A stretch of 6,736 nucleotides of DNA from Lachnospiraceae bacterium UBA3632 (lineage in GTDB: Bacteria; Bacillota; Clostridia; Lachnospirales; Lachnospiraceae). Under the pieces are notes generated by a model that ran no database searches, was not told the origin of the DNA, and worked only from the letters and a program-made list of their open reading frames with translations. The position numbers were made by a program, and so were the translations under genes. Positions 5,289-6,736 of the stretch are shown in pieces (the first letter of the stretch is position 1; every line of letters begins with the position of its first letter). The DNA lies in contig DFKZ01000110.1 in the NCBI GenBank assembly GCA_002373975.1, positions 1,137 to 7,872 on the forward strand. Direction: 5' to 3'.

Positions 5289-5340
5289 TCCCTCGGTGGT
5301 AAAATACATTGAATTGAAATAAGAAAGCGGTAAAAACATT

Positions 5341-6585
5341 ATGGAAGACATTTCTTATATAACTATTCCTGCGGGATTCAAGGCAAACGGCGTAGCTTCG
5401 GGAATGAAGTGTTCCGACAGGGCAAATATCAACCCTGACACCCCTAAGTACACATATCTCGATGTGGGACTCGTTGCATCCGATACTCCCTGCACCGTTG
5501 CAGGCGTATATACATCCAATCTTGTAAAAGGACATTCACTTGTACGTTCCATAGGAATAATAGAGAGCAAGAAGAAAGTCAGGGGCATCATCGTCAACAG
5601 TAAAAATGCAAATGCTGCTGTCGGCAAAGCCGGTATCGAAGATGCAGACTTTATCGCAGGTGCCGTAGCCAAAGAGCTCGGTTGTTCTCCTGACGAGATC
5701 CTCACGGCTTCCACGGGTGTTATCGGATCCAGGCTTCCCTTAGATCTGATTTCTGCTGCAATACCCGAACTTGTAAGCGGCCTGTCTTCATCCGAAGAGA
5801 CAGCTCACAACAGCGAGTATGCAATGATGACGACCGATACCGTACCCAAGGAAGTATCGGCAGAGATAACTCTTGCAGACGAACGCACAATAAGGATCGC
5901 AGGTCAGGCAAAGGGGTCAGGAATGATCCACCCTAACCTTGCAACAATGATCGGCATCTTTACTACAGATGCTGATATCGACGCGGATCTTCTTAAGAAG
6001 ATGCTTAAAGATGCCGTCAAATACACATTCAACAGAGTCAGCGTAGACGGAGACACATCAGTCTGCGACATGGTAGTCGTTCTCGCTAACGGTGCGTCCG
6101 GTGTTAAGATCGAGGAAGGCAGCGAGGATGCGGATGTTTTCGCGGAGGCATTAAGAAGCCTGTGTGAAGATATCGCGCGTATGATTGCTTCAGACGGCGA
6201 AGGCGCAACCAAGTTCGTTGAGGTAGAAGTCTACGGCGCAGGCAGCGAAGCCGATGCCAAGCTCATCGTATCTGCCGTAGCAAAGTCTCCCCTCTGTAAG
6301 ACCGCTTTCTACGGCATGGACGCCAACTGCGGAAGGATCCTTACTGCCGTCGGATATTCCGGTGCGAAGTTCGATCCCGAGCATGTCGACATCAAGCTTA
6401 GCGGACTGCTCGTATACAAAGACGGTGTAGCTGCTGATTTCGATGAGGACGAAGCATCACGCCTTCTCCATGAGCACGATATCAAGGTAGAGATATTCCT
6501 GCACGAAGGCGACTGCTACGACAGGATGTTCACCTGCGACTTCTCGCACGATTACGTTACGATCAACGGAAGTTACAGGACCTGA
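5341..6585 (+). CDS. argJ: Glutamate N-acetyltransferase / amino-acid acetyltransferase ArgJ
   Basis: ArgJ moves the acetyl group from N-acetylornithine to glutamate, recycling acetyl in arginine synthesis; bifunctional forms also use acetyl-CoA. The 414 residues match the usual full length. The family signature K-G-S-G-M-I-H-P-N-L-A-T-M-I-G is at 191-205. The precursor cleaves itself between A201 and T202, making T202 the N-terminal nucleophile of the beta chain. S-T-G-V-I-G (124-129) supplies the oxyanion-hole T125 and G126. D-G-E-G-A-T-K (285-291) and the C-terminal T-I-N-G-S-Y-R-T are typical. The ATG at 5341 fits the family start, with I-P-A-G-F-K-A-N-G-V-A-S-G just after it, although the ribosome site (AAAGCGG at 5324-5330) is weak. 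Whether it is mono- or bifunctional cannot be told from sequence. Other arg genes would be expected to the right. Confidence 0.96.
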   Translation: MEDISYITIPAGFKANGVASGMKCSDRANINPDTPKYTYLDVGLVASDTPCTVAGVYTSNLVKGHSLVRSIGIIESKKKVRGIIVNSKNANAAVGKAGIEDADFIAGAVAKELGCSPDEILTASTGVIGSRLPLDLISAAIPELVSGLSSSEETAHNSEYAMMTTDTVPKEVSAEITLADERTIRIAGQAKGSGMIHPNLATMIGIFTTDADIDADLLKKMLKDAVKYTFNRVSVDGDTSVCDMVVVLANGASGVKIEEGSEDADVFAEALRSLCEDIARMIASDGEGATKFVEVEVYGAGSEADAKLIVSAVAKSPLCKTAFYGMDANCGRILTAVGYSGAKFDPEHVDIKLSGLLVYKDGVAADFDEDEASRLLHEHDIKVEIFLHEGDCYDRMFTCDFSHDYVTINGSYRT

Positions 6586-6621
6586 TCCCGGCCGTTGTGA
6601 GCAGAATGTGACCGGATCAGG
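6581..6621 (+). other. Bulged hairpin at the end of argJ
   Basis: CCTGATCC (6581-6588), which includes the argJ stop codon, is complementary to GGATCAGG (6614-6621). Two more inner pairs form if C6589 is bulged. No T-run follows, so it is not a standard intrinsic terminator; it may be a processing or stability structure. Confidence 0.4.
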
Positions 6622-6721
6622 GGCAAATAGTCACAAATTACGCACAAACAGGCATTTGTGAGCAGAAAATGCAAATATCAGGGCTGTTCACTCACAAAAT
6701 CATCACTCGATACAAAAGCAT
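6595..6721. repeat. Two diverged copies of a 61-66 bp tandem repeat
   Basis: Unit one starts at 6595 and unit two at 6656, both with TTGTGAGCAGAA. Downstream matches stay in register: ATCAGGG, then TCACAAA at 6631-6637 and 6692-6698, then a similar end ...ACAAA..GCAT. Each unit has TTGTGA facing TCACAA and could fold. No coding frame is evident in 6586-6736. Confidence 0.55.
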
Positions 6722-6736
6722 AAAATAAGGGACTGC

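Noticed and set aside
5281..5340. ArgR operator upstream of argJ
   Set aside because: TTGAATTGAAAT at 5309-5320 is AT-rich but not palindromic, so it does not meet the ARG-box pattern.
5355..6384. Several minus-strand frames opposite argJ
   Set aside because: They are antisense shadows of a gene with unmistakable ArgJ motifs.
6595..6721. Repeat after argJ as a CRISPR array
   Set aside because: There are only two diverged units of 61-66 bp with partial matches spread along the unit, not short identical repeats with unique spacers.

Overview
The window reads as a chromosomal segment of a low- to mid-GC Firmicute, most likely a gut- or rumen-type Clostridia (Lachnospiraceae-like). This rests on tRNA genes with encoded CCA, GGAGG-type ribosome binding sites, the style of the diguanylate cyclase, and frequent AGG arginine codons. 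I could not run a search, so this placement is inference.

Left flank (1-2100), minus strand: a membrane diguanylate cyclase (dCACHE sensor, HAMP, GGDEF) is followed after 16 bp by the start of a GNAT-family N-acetyltransferase that runs off the window. They look co-transcribed.

Centre (about 2101-5008): a very small integrated element, 2762 bp from att to att, sits at the 3' half of a tRNA-Lys gene. Its ends are an 86-bp perfect direct repeat (2161-2246 and 4923-5008), part of an imperfect repeat of about 147 bp. The repeat begins exactly at the first base of the anticodon loop and includes the tRNA 3' end and the tRNA terminator. The element encodes a complete tyrosine recombinase (+ strand, next to the intact tRNA) and, divergently, a two-gene AT-rich cargo: a 37-residue exported-type peptide and a 158-residue three-helix membrane protein of unknown function. 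Paired TTGTCCCCA boxes about 120 bp inside each att core look like integrase arm sites. A degraded copy of those boxes lies outside the left end, suggesting an older insertion at the same tRNA. I see no excisionase, replication or transfer gene.

Right flank (4964-6736): a minus-strand tRNA operon, His-Gln-Lys, has a strong promoter (TTGACT, 17 bp, TATAAT) and a hairpin terminator. Divergent to it is a full-length argJ of arginine biosynthesis, whose likely promoter overlaps the tRNA promoter. After argJ come a bulged hairpin without a U-tract and a diverged tandem repeat of about 61 bp.

The flanks are ordinary housekeeping or signalling genes. The unusual part is the compact tRNA-Lys element, its site architecture and its uncharacterised cargo.
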